A stretch of DNA of 64,000 bases from JACMLD01 sp963705285 (GCA_963705285.1 OY970066.1:3844001-3908000); one strand, 5' to 3'; positions 18,295 through 26,925 are shown, numbered from the stretch's first letter. Made by a program: numbers and translations. Notes: generated by a model not told the origin, from the sequence alone.

Positions 18295-18849
18295 ATGCGC
18301 AAACTCAGTATGGATGAGCTGAACCGGAAATCGGTGCAGGAGTTTAAAGAATCACCAAAAATACCGCTGGTTGCCGTGCTGGAAAATGTACGGAGTGCAT
18401 ATAATGTGGGTAGCGTGCTCAGAACTGCAGACGCTTTTTTACTGGAAGCGGTATATACCACAGGTTATACGGCACATCCTCCACACAAAGAAATTTCCAA
18501 AACCGCCCTCGGGGCAGATGAGTCAGTAACTTCGCGGCACTTTAGTAACGCAGCAGCAGCCATAGAAGAATTAAAATCAAAAGGATATAAAGTGCTGGCG
18601 ATTGAACAGGCAGAAAACAGCCAACGCCTGCACCAGTTTTCATTGGCAGAAGGGGAGCAGTTGGCGGTTGTGTTTGGTAACGAAGTAACGGGGGTGGAAC
18701 AATCCACTATTTTATTGTGCGATGGTTGTCTTGAAATACCCCAATTGGGCATGAAACACTCGCTGAATATCTCAGTGGCCGCGGGCATCGTTCTTTGGGA
18801 AGTAGCGAAGAAGTTTGTAGTTCTTGGTTCGGAAGTTCGTAGTTCATGA
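18295..18849 (+). CDS. TrmH/SpoU family RNA 2'-O-methyltransferase
   Basis: 184 residues. The three SPOUT motifs are clear: NVRSAYNVGSVLRTAD, VVFGNEVTGVEQ, and EIPQLGMKHSLNISVAAGI, forming the knotted SAM site. It should 2'-O-methylate a tRNA or rRNA ribose; the target is not evident. It lacks the N-terminal L30e-like domain of rRNA-specific members, which suggests a tRNA-type enzyme. The last ten or so codons (after AKKF) are encoded by a heptamer array, so the C-terminal tail is probably junk added by repeat growth. Confidence 0.88.
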   Translation: MRKLSMDELNRKSVQEFKESPKIPLVAVLENVRSAYNVGSVLRTADAFLLEAVYTTGYTAHPPHKEISKTALGADESVTSRHFSNAAAAIEELKSKGYKVLAIEQAENSQRLHQFSLAEGEQLAVVFGNEVTGVEQSTILLCDGCLEIPQLGMKHSLNISVAAGIVLWEVAKKFVVLGSEVRSS

Positions 18850-18907
18850 GTTCGTGAGTTCATAGTTCGTGAGTTCATAGTTCGTGAGTTCGTAGTTCTT
18901 GGTTCTT
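18817..18907 (+). repeat. Heptamer/octamer array at the end of the SpoU gene
   Basis: A series of units with a GTTC core and 3- or 4-base variable parts: GTAGTTC, TTGGTTC, GGAAGTTC, ATGAGTTC, GTGAGTTC, ATAGTTC. The first units are translated as the C-terminus of the methyltransferase. Confidence 0.8.
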
Positions 18908-18958
18908 GAAACCATAGTTTGAGCGTTCGTTGTTCATCGTACATAATTCGTGAGTTTG

Positions 18959-19065
18959 CGCCAGGCCTGAAAGGCCCTAATCTCTAGCACAGGGCGAAGC
19001 CCTGTGAATAATAAATAACGGTACAACCAGCCCTGAAAGGGCGACAACATTAACGTTGGTTGAAC
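18959..19065. repeat. REP-like palindromic element
   Basis: Three hairpins in a row: CAGGCCTGAAAGGCC, ACAGGGCGAAGCCCTGT and AGCCCTGAAAGGGC, with spacers. This style of short GC-rich palindrome cluster is common between genes in Bacteroidota and related phyla. It may serve as a terminator or be a non-autonomous mobile repeat; no transposase is in the window. Confidence 0.6.
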
Positions 19066-19110
19066 GTAGCGTGTTGCCATCATTATTGTCGAAATGTTTA
19101 AAACATACAA

Positions 19111-20031
19111 GTGTCTACACTAAAAAATTATTTAAGCCTCGTAAAATTCTCGCATACCATATTTGCAATGCCTTTTGCATTGATTGGATTTTTTCTTGGT
19201 CAAAAAGATCGACCGGTTATTGCGCAATCGAATCTTGGTCAGACTATTGGATGGAGCAGCCCTGCCAGTTACTGGCCGGCCGTTTTGAGTAAGTTTATCC
19301 TGGTTATCCTCTGCATGGTCTTCGCGCGCAGCGCGGCCATGGCGTTCAACAGATACTTAGACAGGGCTTTCGACGCAAAAAACCCGCGAACTGCCATCCG
19401 CGAAATACCCAAAGGGATCATTTCTGCCAGCAGCGCCCTGCGGTTTGTCATCTTTAATTGTTTTGCTTTTATTATTTGCACCTGGTTTATTAATCCACTT
19501 TGTTTCTTTCTGTCTCCCGTAGCATTGATGGTGGTGCTGGGTTATAGCTATACCAAACGTTTCACGGCCCTTTGCCATATTGTACTCGGCATTGGCTTAT
19601 CACTGGCCCCCATTGGCGCCTACCTGGCAGTAACGGGTGCATTTGCGCTGTTACCCATACTGTTTTCTTTTGCCGTGGTTTTCTGGGTGAGTGGTTTCGA
19701 TATTATTTACGCGCTGCAGGATATTGATTTCGACAAGTCGCAGCAGTTGTACTCCATACCCGCTGCATTGGGTAAAGCCAAAGCATTGCGAGTGTCTGAA
19801 ATATTACATGTGCTGAGTGCTGGCTGTGTGATCATAGCTGGTGTATATGGTGGCTTTCACTGGTCGTACTGGATTGGCGTTGCCGTATTTATGGGCATGC
19901 TTATTTACCAGCATTCCATTGTAAAACCCAATGATCTTACCAGGGTGAACATTGCCTTTATGACGGCTAACGGCATAGCCAGCGTGGTGTTTGCGGTATT
20001 TGTAATTGCAGATTTGTTTATTCATGCATAA
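19111..20031 (+). CDS. UbiA-family aromatic prenyltransferase
   Basis: 306 residues with about eight membrane helices. Two Asp-rich motifs needed for Mg-diphosphate binding are seen: NRYLDRAFDAKNPRT and YALQDIDFDKSQ. This is the UbiA superfamily, attaching a polyprenyl chain to an aromatic ring in quinone synthesis. Ubiquinone is not expected here, so a menaquinone role (MqnP- or MenA-type) is more likely; the sequence resembles UbiA/MqnP more than MenA. The start is a GTG at 19111. The next two genes follow at 11 and 18 bases, suggesting an operon. Confidence 0.88.
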   Translation: MSTLKNYLSLVKFSHTIFAMPFALIGFFLGQKDRPVIAQSNLGQTIGWSSPASYWPAVLSKFILVILCMVFARSAAMAFNRYLDRAFDAKNPRTAIREIPKGIISASSALRFVIFNCFAFIICTWFINPLCFFLSPVALMVVLGYSYTKRFTALCHIVLGIGLSLAPIGAYLAVTGAFALLPILFSFAVVFWVSGFDIIYALQDIDFDKSQQLYSIPAALGKAKALRVSEILHVLSAGCVIIAGVYGGFHWSYWIGVAVFMGMLIYQHSIVKPNDLTRVNIAFMTANGIASVVFAVFVIADLFIHA

Positions 20032-20042
20032 CAGCAGGTAAT

Positions 20043-20462
20043 ATGAACGATAATAAGTCATTGATAATCGATGCATTTTTCAAAGCATATGCAAATCATG
20101 ATTTTGCCGCTATCCGGCAGGTGATGCACGAAGATGTGATATGGGTATTTATGGGCCAGCATCCGCTCGCAGGCGTAAAGAATGGCATTGAGGATGTAGT
20201 GGCATTTTTCGACAATATGGGTGCTGTAATGGGTGCATCCAATGTAAAAGCAGAAAAACTTGTCATGGGGAGCAACGATAATTTTTTGATAGAATGCCAG
20301 CACATCACTACCCACCGCGAGGACGGCCACAATATCAACCATCATGTTTGTGTGTTGTGGGCCTTTGAAAACAATAAAATAAAAGAAGGCAGGCATTTTT
20401 TTGCAGACCCGCATGCGGCCGACCAGTTTTTTTCGGCCGTGGCACCCATAGCAACCGAATAA
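20043..20462 (+). CDS. NTF2-like (SnoaL-type) protein
   Basis: 139 residues. The N-terminal helix IIDAFFKAYANHDFAAIRQVMHEDVIWVF, the central FFDNMGAV and the later strands INHHVCVLWAFENNKIKEGRHFFADP give the cone-shaped NTF2-like fold. Members include small isomerases, hydrolases and non-enzymatic ligand binders. No catalytic assignment is possible. It lies between ubiA and ruvX in a tight same-strand run. Confidence 0.8.
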   Translation: MNDNKSLIIDAFFKAYANHDFAAIRQVMHEDVIWVFMGQHPLAGVKNGIEDVVAFFDNMGAVMGASNVKAEKLVMGSNDNFLIECQHITTHREDGHNINHHVCVLWAFENNKIKEGRHFFADPHAADQFFSAVAPIATE

Positions 20463-20480
20463 ATACGCTCAACACCAACA

Positions 20481-20894
20481 ATGGCAAGAATTATTTCAAT
20501 AGATTATGGTCTTAAAAGAACTGGCCTGGCGGTAACCGATCCCTTACAGATTATTGCCAGCGCATTAACCACGGTTGAAACACCACAGCTGTTTAATTTT
20601 TTGAAGGATTATTTTTCAAAAGAAGTGGTGGAGTTAATTATCATAGGCGATCCCCGCAACCTCGATGATAGTGATACACACGCCACTCCCCATGTTCAAA
20701 AAACCATCGCCCGGTTGAAGAAAGAATTTCCCGCCATTCCGGTAGTAACGGTAGATGAGCGCTACACATCAAAAATGGCAAAAGGCGCCATGATTGAAAT
20801 GGGCATGAAAAAAATGCAACGCAGGGATAAATCAATGGTCGATAAGATTGCGGCTACCATTATGTTGCAGGAATACATGGAACGGCGTGGTTGA
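20481..20894 (+). CDS. ruvX: RuvX/YqgF family pre-16S rRNA nuclease (putative Holliday junction resolvase)
   Basis: 137 residues, the normal length. The RNase H-like fold shows the catalytic Asp8 (ISIDYGLKRTGLAVTD), the IIGDP motif and the VDERYTSKMA segment with acidic residues, and a terminal acidic helix with DKIAATIMLQEYM. YqgF/RuvX acts in 16S rRNA 5' maturation and was earlier proposed as a resolvase. Third gene in the ubiA run; def follows after 178 bases. Confidence 0.93.
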   Translation: MARIISIDYGLKRTGLAVTDPLQIIASALTTVETPQLFNFLKDYFSKEVVELIIIGDPRNLDDSDTHATPHVQKTIARLKKEFPAIPVVTVDERYTSKMAKGAMIEMGMKKMQRRDKSMVDKIAATIMLQEYMERRG

Positions 20895-21072
20895 CTACTT
20901 CCCCGTAGCGCCTGAATAAATAATCTGTTAAAAACCTTGCCCCGTTACGGCTTCATACGTCCAGCCTGGCGAAAATATCGTTTCTTGTTACATGAGGCAT
21001 CTCAAGGGGTTGGCTATTAGCCGGTTTTAAGATAATTTAGCGGCTTTAACTGAACCTGATAACTATCCAATA

Positions 21073-21651
21073 ATGATTTTACCAATTGTGGCCTATGGTG
21101 CCCCTGTATTGAGAACGGTAGCAAAGGATATCGATGCGGGCTATCCAGGCCTGGGCAAGCTGATTGAAGATATGTGGGAAACCATGTATGCCAGCAATGG
21201 TGTGGGCCTGGCTGCACCCCAGATAAATAAAGACATCAGATTGTTTGTGATAGACAGCGAACAGATATTTGCGAACCAGGAAGACGAAGATCGTGGACTT
21301 TACCCTGATGACCCCGGCACCAAGCAGCTGTTCATCAATGCGCATATTGTGGCACTGGGTGGCAAAGAATGGCCCTATAACGAGGGTTGCCTGAGTATTC
21401 CTAAAATAAGGGAAGATATTCAGCGTCCTTTTGAAGTAACCCTCGAATACCTCGATGAAAATTTTGTACCGCATACAAAAACTTTTTCGGGTATTACCGG
21501 GCGAATCATTCAACATGAATATGACCATATTGAAGGAAAACTGTTCATTGATTATTTAAAACCGCTGAAACGCAAATTGCTCAAAGGAAAACTGGATGAT
21601 ATTTCGAAAGGAAAGATAAAAGTGGATTACAAAATGGTGTTTTCAAAATAA
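21073..21651 (+). CDS. def: Peptide deformylase
   Basis: 192 residues. It removes the formyl group from nascent N-terminal methionine. All three motifs are present: GVGLAAPQ (43-50), EGCLS with metal ligand C106, and HEYDH (148-152) with ligands H148 and H152 and catalytic E149. The start MILPIVAYG is standard. It has an insertion of acidic residues (NQEDEDRGLYPDDPG) between the first two motifs, typical of Bacteroidota enzymes. Confidence 0.95.
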   Translation: MILPIVAYGAPVLRTVAKDIDAGYPGLGKLIEDMWETMYASNGVGLAAPQINKDIRLFVIDSEQIFANQEDEDRGLYPDDPGTKQLFINAHIVALGGKEWPYNEGCLSIPKIREDIQRPFEVTLEYLDENFVPHTKTFSGITGRIIQHEYDHIEGKLFIDYLKPLKRKLLKGKLDDISKGKIKVDYKMVFSK

Positions 21652-21745
21652 GAAAACCCCTGAAAATTATCTACCTGCAGGCATGCACGCGAATGGTGTT
21701 GGTATTGCCCGCAGGTGTTTGTAGTACCAAATGGAGACTCCCTGC

Positions 21746-22693
21746 ATGAAGCTATTTGCCTATTTTTTAATTTCTTGTCTCTTTCTCTCATGTTGTAGTA
21801 AACTGTGTGCCCAGCAGGATACCGCCATTAATGTGGGCAAAAAGATTGTTACCCTCAAAGAAGTGGTAGTTCGCAACCGGCTGGACGTGCCCGGGTTTAT
21901 TGAGCGGGTAAAAAACGATACTACTTTCTACAAAGCATTTAAAAACCTGAAGGTGCTCGGTTATACCGCCCTCAATGATATTCGCATGCGCAGTAAAGAG
22001 GGCAATGAAACTGCGTCGCTGCAAAGTAAAACCGAACAGTTAGTGAAAGACGGCTGCCGTACAACCAAAACCATAGAAGAAACGGTTACCGGAGATATTT
22101 ATGACGATAATAAAAACTGGAATTATTACACGGGCGAATTATATGCAGGCCTGATGTTTGCCAAAGGAACCATTTGCGGTGAAAACAATATTGTAAAGGG
22201 TAGCGAACTCAGTATCAAAAACAAAAAGGGCATCGATAAACATAAAGAACAATTAAAAATGCTGTTTTTCAATCCGGGTAAAAAAATACCGGGCATTCCT
22301 TTTATCGGGGATAAAATAGCCATTTTTGATGATGCCATTTCACCCATGTATGATTTTATTATAGACATGGCCGATTATCATGGCCAGCTTTGCTATGTGT
22401 TTACAATAAAAGCGCGTGCGGATTTAACAAGGGGCCAGCAAAACGACATTGTGATCAATGAAATGGTTACGTGGTTCAACAGCAGCAACCAGGAAATTGT
22501 AGCGCGCACCTACGACATTAGTTACGACGCGGCCATCTATGATTTCAATGTGCAGATGGAAGTGCAGATGGAGAAATTTGACAATCTGCTGGTGCCCAAA
22601 CTGATCCGCTACAACGGTAACTGGCATGCCATTTTTAAAAAGCGGGAGCGGGGGGTGTTTACGGCAACGTTGTTCGGGTTTAATAAGTCTTAA
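21746..22693 (+). CDS. Secreted protein of unknown function
   Basis: 315 residues from MKLFAYFLISCLFLS; an ATG at 21731 is also in frame. A signal peptide probably ends near LCAQQ. The mature protein begins with a segment like those preceding TonB plug domains (KIVTLKEVVVRNR), then a mixed alpha/beta region with no motif I recognise. It resembles the orphan secreted proteins with an ITLKEVVV start seen in Bacteroidota. The last four codons and the stop form the first copy of a 41-bp tandem repeat. No operon partner. Confidence 0.65.
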   Translation: MKLFAYFLISCLFLSCCSKLCAQQDTAINVGKKIVTLKEVVVRNRLDVPGFIERVKNDTTFYKAFKNLKVLGYTALNDIRMRSKEGNETASLQSKTEQLVKDGCRTTKTIEETVTGDIYDDNKNWNYYTGELYAGLMFAKGTICGENNIVKGSELSIKNKKGIDKHKEQLKMLFFNPGKKIPGIPFIGDKIAIFDDAISPMYDFIIDMADYHGQLCYVFTIKARADLTRGQQNDIVINEMVTWFNSSNQEIVARTYDISYDAAIYDFNVQMEVQMEKFDNLLVPKLIRYNGNWHAIFKKRERGVFTATLFGFNKS

Positions 22694-22841
22694 GTAGTAA
22701 GTAATAAGTTGTAAGTCCGTTTAATAAGTCGTAAGTGATAAGTAATAAGTTTTAAGTCTGTTTAATAAGTCGTAAGTGATAAGTAATAAGTTTTAAGTCT
22801 GTTTAATAAGTCGTAAGTGATAAGTAATAAGTTTTAAGTCT
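22678..22841 (+). repeat. 41-bp tandem repeat built of heptamers, seeded by a gene end
   Basis: Copies start at 22678, 22719, 22760 and 22801: exact 41-bp period, the last three nearly identical. Each copy is five heptamers (AATAAGT, CGTAAGT, GATAAGT, AATAAGT, TTTAAGT) plus six bases. The first copy begins inside the upstream gene's last codons and contains its stop, so the unit includes the gene's own 3' end. Confidence 0.9.
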
Positions 22842-22934
22842 GTTTGCGCCGCCACTAATAACCGGTTATTATATATTGTCTGTTGTAGTATCAAAATCAC
22901 TTGCCCTGGAAACTCCGCCTGGCAAGTTAAAAGG

Positions 22935-22990
22935 ACTTATTACTTACAACTTAAAACTTACAACTTAAAACTTAATACTTACAACTTATT
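22935..22990 (-). repeat. Inverted heptamer array at the rluD 3' end
   Basis: Eight perfect-phase units of the form ACTTAnn (ACTTATT, ACTTACA, ACTTAAA, ACTTAAT), complementary to the AAGT-core units at 22678-22841. It overlaps the last codons and the stop of the minus-strand pseudouridine synthase gene (stop at 22979-22981). Confidence 0.9.
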
Positions 22991-24031
22991 CTTCACGTAA
23001 TTTCTCCATTTTTCAATGACTTCCTGCATATCGGCGGCCAGTTCGCTGTTGAATAGTACTTCTTGTCGGGTGGTGGGGTGGGTAAAGCCAATTGATTTGG
23101 CATGTAATGCCTGGCGCGGACAAATGGCGAAACAATTATCTACAAACTGTTTGTACTTCGCAAATACGGTGCCTTTTACAATGGTATCGCCTCCGTAAGT
23201 ATCGTCGTTAAAAAGGGGGTGGCCAATAGACTGCATGTGTACACGTATCTGGTGCGTTCTTCCTGTTTCCAGCCGGCATTCTACCAGTGTTACATAACCG
23301 AAACGTTCCAGCACGGTATAATGGGTAATTGCTTCCTTTCCATGTTCACCATCAGGATAGGCTGCAAATAATTTACGGTGTTTCAGGTTGCGGCCAATAT
23401 GTGCTACCACGGTTCCGGTATCTTCGGTTACATCTCCCCAAACCAATGCATAATACCTGCGGTATACGGTGTGGTCAAAAAATTGTTTGGCCAGTGATGC
23501 TACAGCCTTATCTGTTTTAGCCAATACCATCAGGCCGCTGGTATTTTTATCAATGCGGTGCACCATGCCAAACCGGGGCAGGGTTTCTTCTGAAATCTGT
23601 TTGTTTTTTTGAGTGAGGTACCAGGCCACGCCGTTGATGAGTGTGCCTGTATAATTGCCGCAACCCGGGTGTACTACCATGCCGGCAGGTTTGTTGATGA
23701 TCATAACATCATCGTCTTCAAATGCAATGTTAAGTGGAATTTCTTCCGGAATAATTTCCTCGCCATGCGCTTCTTTATCGCTGTACACCACAATTTCATC
23801 GGCAGGTCTTATTTTATAATTGGGGTTTACCTGTTTGTTGTTTACCAACACGCGGCCGGTCTCAATACCTTTTTGTATTTTATTGCGGGTGGCGTTTTCA
23901 ATCCGTGCAGTTAAAAATTTATCCAGCCGTAACGGTTCCTGGCCTTTATCCACTTTAATAGCCAGACGCTCGTAGAGTTCTTCCGGTCCGTCTATTTCCA
24001 ATAAATCTTCCTGCTCGGTTGATGGGGGCAT
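22979..24031 (-). CDS. RluD-type 23S rRNA pseudouridine synthase
   Basis: 350 residues from MPPSTEQED. The frame is open to 24211, but that extension crosses lipB and the -7 box at 24047-24054, so 24031 is chosen. An N-terminal S4 RNA-binding domain (RLDKFLTARIENATRNKIQKGIETGRVLVN) precedes the RluA/RluD catalytic domain with the active-site Asp in MVHRIDKNTSGLMVLAKT and the GRTHQIRVHM motif. RluD modifies helix 69 of 23S rRNA; which paralogue this is cannot be settled by eye. The C-terminal codons lie in a heptamer array. Confidence 0.9.
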   Translation of the reverse strand: MPPSTEQEDLLEIDGPEELYERLAIKVDKGQEPLRLDKFLTARIENATRNKIQKGIETGRVLVNNKQVNPNYKIRPADEIVVYSDKEAHGEEIIPEEIPLNIAFEDDDVMIINKPAGMVVHPGCGNYTGTLINGVAWYLTQKNKQISEETLPRFGMVHRIDKNTSGLMVLAKTDKAVASLAKQFFDHTVYRRYYALVWGDVTEDTGTVVAHIGRNLKHRKLFAAYPDGEHGKEAITHYTVLERFGYVTLVECRLETGRTHQIRVHMQSIGHPLFNDDTYGGDTIVKGTVFAKYKQFVDNCFAICPRQALHAKSIGFTHPTTRQEVLFNSELAADMQEVIEKWRNYVKNKL

Positions 24032-24046
24032 CTGTGCAAATTTTTG

Positions 24047-24054
24047 CAAATATA
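24047..24054 (-). promoter_or_regulatory. -7 box of the pseudouridine synthase gene
   Basis: On the minus strand TATATTTG matches TAnnTTTG, about 16 bases before the chosen ATG at 24031. No TTG at -33 spacing is seen. Confidence 0.5.
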
Positions 24055-24128
24055 CCTTATTCGGCAGGGTTAACAGAGGTTGGTGTTTTGTTGAGGTGCT
24101 ACATCCCCCAAGTATGCGCAAAAAATGA

Positions 24129-24136
24129 TAAATTTG
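24129..24136 (+). promoter_or_regulatory. Candidate -7 box of lipB
   Basis: TAAATTTG matches TAnnTTTG; transcription would start near the ATG at 24143, giving a leaderless mRNA and arguing against the upstream ATG at 24125. No -33 TTG at good spacing. Confidence 0.4.
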
Positions 24137-24142
24137 CAGGTG

Positions 24143-24916
24143 ATGCAGCAAGTACATTTCCAGGATTTGGGGCAAATGGAGTATAAAGCTGCCTGGGATT
24201 ACCAGGAGCAATTGTTACGAAAAAATGCAGAGATCAAAACCGCGCTCCGCAATACACCCGTATTGGAAAACGCATGGGGTGCAACAAATGAGAACAATGA
24301 TGCAACTGCCCACTCACCAATAGCTACCGACCTTGCGCCACTCACCACCAGCCACTCGCTACTGTTCGTAGAGCATCCGCCCGTTTATACCCTTGGCAAA
24401 AGCGGTAAAATGGAACATGTGCTGATCAGCGAAGCAGAAAGACTTAGCAAAGGCATTGATTTTTTTTATACCAACCGCGGAGGTGATATTACCTTTCACG
24501 GTCCGCAACAATTGGTAGGCTATCCAATACTTGACCTGGAAAAATTTTATACAGACATTGGCCGCTATCTGCGCAATCTTGAAGATGTGATTATTCTTAC
24601 CATGGCAGCGTATGGTCTCAAAGGCGAACGCTCTGCAGGCGAAACCGGCGTGTGGCTACAGCCCGGCGAACCAGGAAAAGAAAGAAAAATTTGCGCCATT
24701 GGCGTGCGCTGCAGCCGCTGGATTACCATGCACGGTTTTGCATTGAATGTAAACACAGATCTTTCTTACTTTGATAACATCATTCCCTGCGGTATTCAAA
24801 ACAAACAGGTTACTTCGCTTGCCCGCGAAATTGGCCATACAGCAGATTTTGAGGACGTGAAAGAAAAAGTGAAAAAAAATTTCGAAAAAGTGTTTGATGT
24901 GGAGATGGTAGGGTAG
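24143..24916 (+). CDS. lipB: Octanoyltransferase LipB
   Basis: 257 residues from MQQVHFQDLG; an ATG at 24125 is in frame but overlaps a -7 box. LipB moves octanoyl from ACP to lipoyl domains. The expected blocks are present: LLFVEHPPVYTLGKSGK, FFYTNRGGDITFHGPQQLVGYPI, catalytic K182 in RKICAIGVRCSRW, and catalytic C216 in NIIPCGI. Residues about 56-74, between the first helix and the EHP block, are encoded by a 56-bp heptamer array (24309-24364) of the same family as intergenic arrays elsewhere. This loop varies in LipB, so activity is probably kept. Confidence 0.92.
   Translation: MQQVHFQDLGQMEYKAAWDYQEQLLRKNAEIKTALRNTPVLENAWGATNENNDATAHSPIATDLAPLTTSHSLLFVEHPPVYTLGKSGKMEHVLISEAERLSKGIDFFYTNRGGDITFHGPQQLVGYPILDLEKFYTDIGRYLRNLEDVIILTMAAYGLKGERSAGETGVWLQPGEPGKERKICAIGVRCSRWITMHGFALNVNTDLSYFDNIIPCGIQNKQVTSLAREIGHTADFEDVKEKVKKNFEKVFDVEMVG
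24309..24364 (+). repeat. Heptamer array inside the lipB coding sequence
   Basis: Eight contiguous units: CCCACTC, ACCAATA, GCTACCG, ACCTTGC, GCCACTC, ACCACCA, GCCACTC, GCTACTG. The core matches the intergenic arrays at 18242-18269 and 39984-40028. It is read through in frame. Confidence 0.8.
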
Positions 24917-24950
24917 TGCGTGTGTACAAATGCTCTCAACCGTGCTTCCG

Positions 24951-25880
24951 CTAAAAATCTTTGGGTACGTACAGCTTGTGTCTTTCTTTTAGCACACCTT
25001 CTTCGTACAGTTCAAACTTAAACCAGCCGGCGCGTAAAAAATTAGCTTTGTCCAGCGTAAGGAGGGTGTCTTTGATTTGTTTTATTTCAAACACGGGAAC
25101 ACCGTTTTCGTCAAAAAACTTGATGGTATATTTTTTTTCTTCCGCCAGCGGCAAGGCAATCTTTACATTTCCCAACCGCTCTGTGTATACATATTTGGAA
25201 GGCTTATACACTTCCTTTGGTATAAATGGTTTTATAACAATGGTGTCTGCCGTATTGTAAGTAAGCGTATCTTTTGTGCGCATGGCAACTGAATCACGGA
25301 AACGCCTGACCGATCGTTCGCCAATTTGCCCTATCAGCGTATCTCTTTTTTTGAGAAAGACAATCCGTTCCGGAATTTCTTTTGGCTTTACTACTTCTGG
25401 TTTAACGGGTTCTTTTTTCTCGGGTGCTTTTGGTTTTACCTCTTCTGTTACAATAATGGCGTTATTCTCTTGTTTAGGTGGTTCAAAAACCGGTTGCTCC
25501 ACTGTTTTAATCTCTTTGGGTAATTCTTTGATGCGGATGGTATCCAGTACCGGCCGTTTTGCCTTGCTGAAAATATACCTGCCGCTATCCAGCAAAATAT
25601 ACAACCGGTAAAACATGTGCTCGCTGGTTGCCTTGGTATCTGCGTAACCGTTCTGCGGCACTGTGGGGTCGGGCAGCGTGAGAATTGATTTGAAGTTTTT
25701 AGTGCTGTCGAATGATCGCTGAATACTCAATTGGCGGATATTAGGATATGGGTTGCTCCAGCTGATGATGATGCGGTTATTACCTTTATTAACCAGCGTA
25801 AATGCCGGAAGGGTGTCCTGCGCAGCCGCTACAAAACCGATACCACTAACCAGTAAAATAATTGCCAAAAGTCGAAGCAT
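24951..25880 (-). CDS. Secreted protein of unknown function with Pro/Lys/Glu-rich linker
   Basis: 309 residues. A signal peptide ends near FVAAAQ. Residues about 25-95 look like a fibronectin-type domain (NNRIIISWSNPYPNIRQLSIQRS, HMFYRLYILLDSGRYIFSKA). A charged linker rich in Pro, Lys and Glu follows (KPKAPEKKEPVKPEVVKPKE). The C-terminal domain (KKYTIKFFDENGVPVFEIK ... RAGWFKFELYEEGVLKERHKLYVPKDF) is probably beta-rich. I do not recognise a family with known function. Likely periplasmic or outer-membrane associated. Convergent with lipB. Confidence 0.7.
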   Translation of the reverse strand: MLRLLAIILLVSGIGFVAAAQDTLPAFTLVNKGNNRIIISWSNPYPNIRQLSIQRSFDSTKNFKSILTLPDPTVPQNGYADTKATSEHMFYRLYILLDSGRYIFSKAKRPVLDTIRIKELPKEIKTVEQPVFEPPKQENNAIIVTEEVKPKAPEKKEPVKPEVVKPKEIPERIVFLKKRDTLIGQIGERSVRRFRDSVAMRTKDTLTYNTADTIVIKPFIPKEVYKPSKYVYTERLGNVKIALPLAEEKKYTIKFFDENGVPVFEIKQIKDTLLTLDKANFLRAGWFKFELYEEGVLKERHKLYVPKDF

Positions 25881-25949
25881 GCTTTCTAAAAATTGTACTG
25901 CCTGCTGATTTAAAAATGCAAATATATACGGCGCCTGTCACCTGTAAGG

Positions 25950-26882
25950 TTAAAAGACCAATGTTTTTGCAGGAAGTGAGGCATTTCCCTGCAGACCGCC
26001 GCTGTGAATGACCAGCAAACGACTACCGGGGTTAAAATAGCCATTTTTTATTAAATCGCTAACAGCAAAAAACAATTTGCCGGTATACACAAAATCAGAA
26101 GGAATCCCCGTCTTTCGGTACCATTCATTCATAAAGTTGATTAGTGCCATGGTCTTTTTCGCATAACCGCCAAAGTGATACTCAGTTATTATAGACGCCT
26201 GTGGCCTTTGGTGCGGTGCAACATGCGTTTCAAGCCATTTTTCAAAACCATTTAATACCGGTATACCCATTAGCTCTATAGTCTGTTCTGCACCCGATAA
26301 TAATCCGAGCAACGTGGTGCCGGTACCCATGGCACAAACAACATGTGTATAGGCAGCCTGGTCTACCCATTGCCAGATATCTGCGGCTCCTTTGATGCCC
26401 GCCGGCCCTGCACCACCTTCGGGGATAATGCAACTGTTTGGGTATTGCCGAAGTAACTGCTCAGTAAACGCCGGATCATTTCTTTGATTGTATGCCTCCC
26501 GGCTCATAAATACCAGCTCCATTCCCCAACCCGCGGCGGCTTGTAGCGTTGGCGACAATACAACCGGCTGTTCTCCGCGTATGATACCCGTGCTCTGTAA
26601 GCCAGCTTTGGTGGCCGCACACGCGGTGGCAATGATATGGTTAGAATAAGCGCCTCCAAATGTAACCACCCGTTGCTGCTTGCGTTGTAGCGCCTGCCCA
26701 AGGTAGTGCTGCAGTTTAAACCATTTGTTACCAGCAATCACACTATCAATTTTATCGAGCCGCAAAACATCTAATGTGATATCATTGTTACCAATTACCG
26801 GCCCTTGCACATGATCTGTAGAGATAGTTGACAGGTTTACAATCTTTTCCGGTAATAAATTCATGGCCTTATTTTGTTCCAC
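25950..26882 (-). CDS. PLP-dependent ACC deaminase / D-cysteine desulfhydrase family enzyme
   Basis: 310 residues. The fold-type II PLP pattern is clear: VIAGNKWFKLQHYL with the Schiff-base Lys in the GNKxxKL motif, TFGGAYSNHIIATACAA binding the cofactor, and MGTGTTLLGLLSGA as the phosphate loop. Family members deaminate 1-aminocyclopropane-1-carboxylate or desulfhydrate D-cysteine; most bacterial homologues without ethylene-linked context are D-cysteine desulfhydrases or of unknown specificity. Divergent from the nucleotidyltransferase gene. Confidence 0.87.
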   Translation of the reverse strand: MEQNKAMNLLPEKIVNLSTISTDHVQGPVIGNNDITLDVLRLDKIDSVIAGNKWFKLQHYLGQALQRKQQRVVTFGGAYSNHIIATACAATKAGLQSTGIIRGEQPVVLSPTLQAAAGWGMELVFMSREAYNQRNDPAFTEQLLRQYPNSCIIPEGGAGPAGIKGAADIWQWVDQAAYTHVVCAMGTGTTLLGLLSGAEQTIELMGIPVLNGFEKWLETHVAPHQRPQASIITEYHFGGYAKKTMALINFMNEWYRKTGIPSDFVYTGKLFFAVSDLIKNGYFNPGSRLLVIHSGGLQGNASLPAKTLVF

Positions 26883-26925
26883 AACTTTATTTTATATTTT
26901 CGTGCCGACAAAAAATAAAAATTAA

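Noticed and set aside
22678..22990. CRISPR array
   Set aside because: Repeats are contiguous short heptamers with no unique spacers, and no cas genes occur in the window.
24032..24211. 60-residue N-terminal extension of the pseudouridine synthase
   Set aside because: It crosses the promoter and the start of lipB and does not resemble an S4 domain lead; start at 24031 fits.
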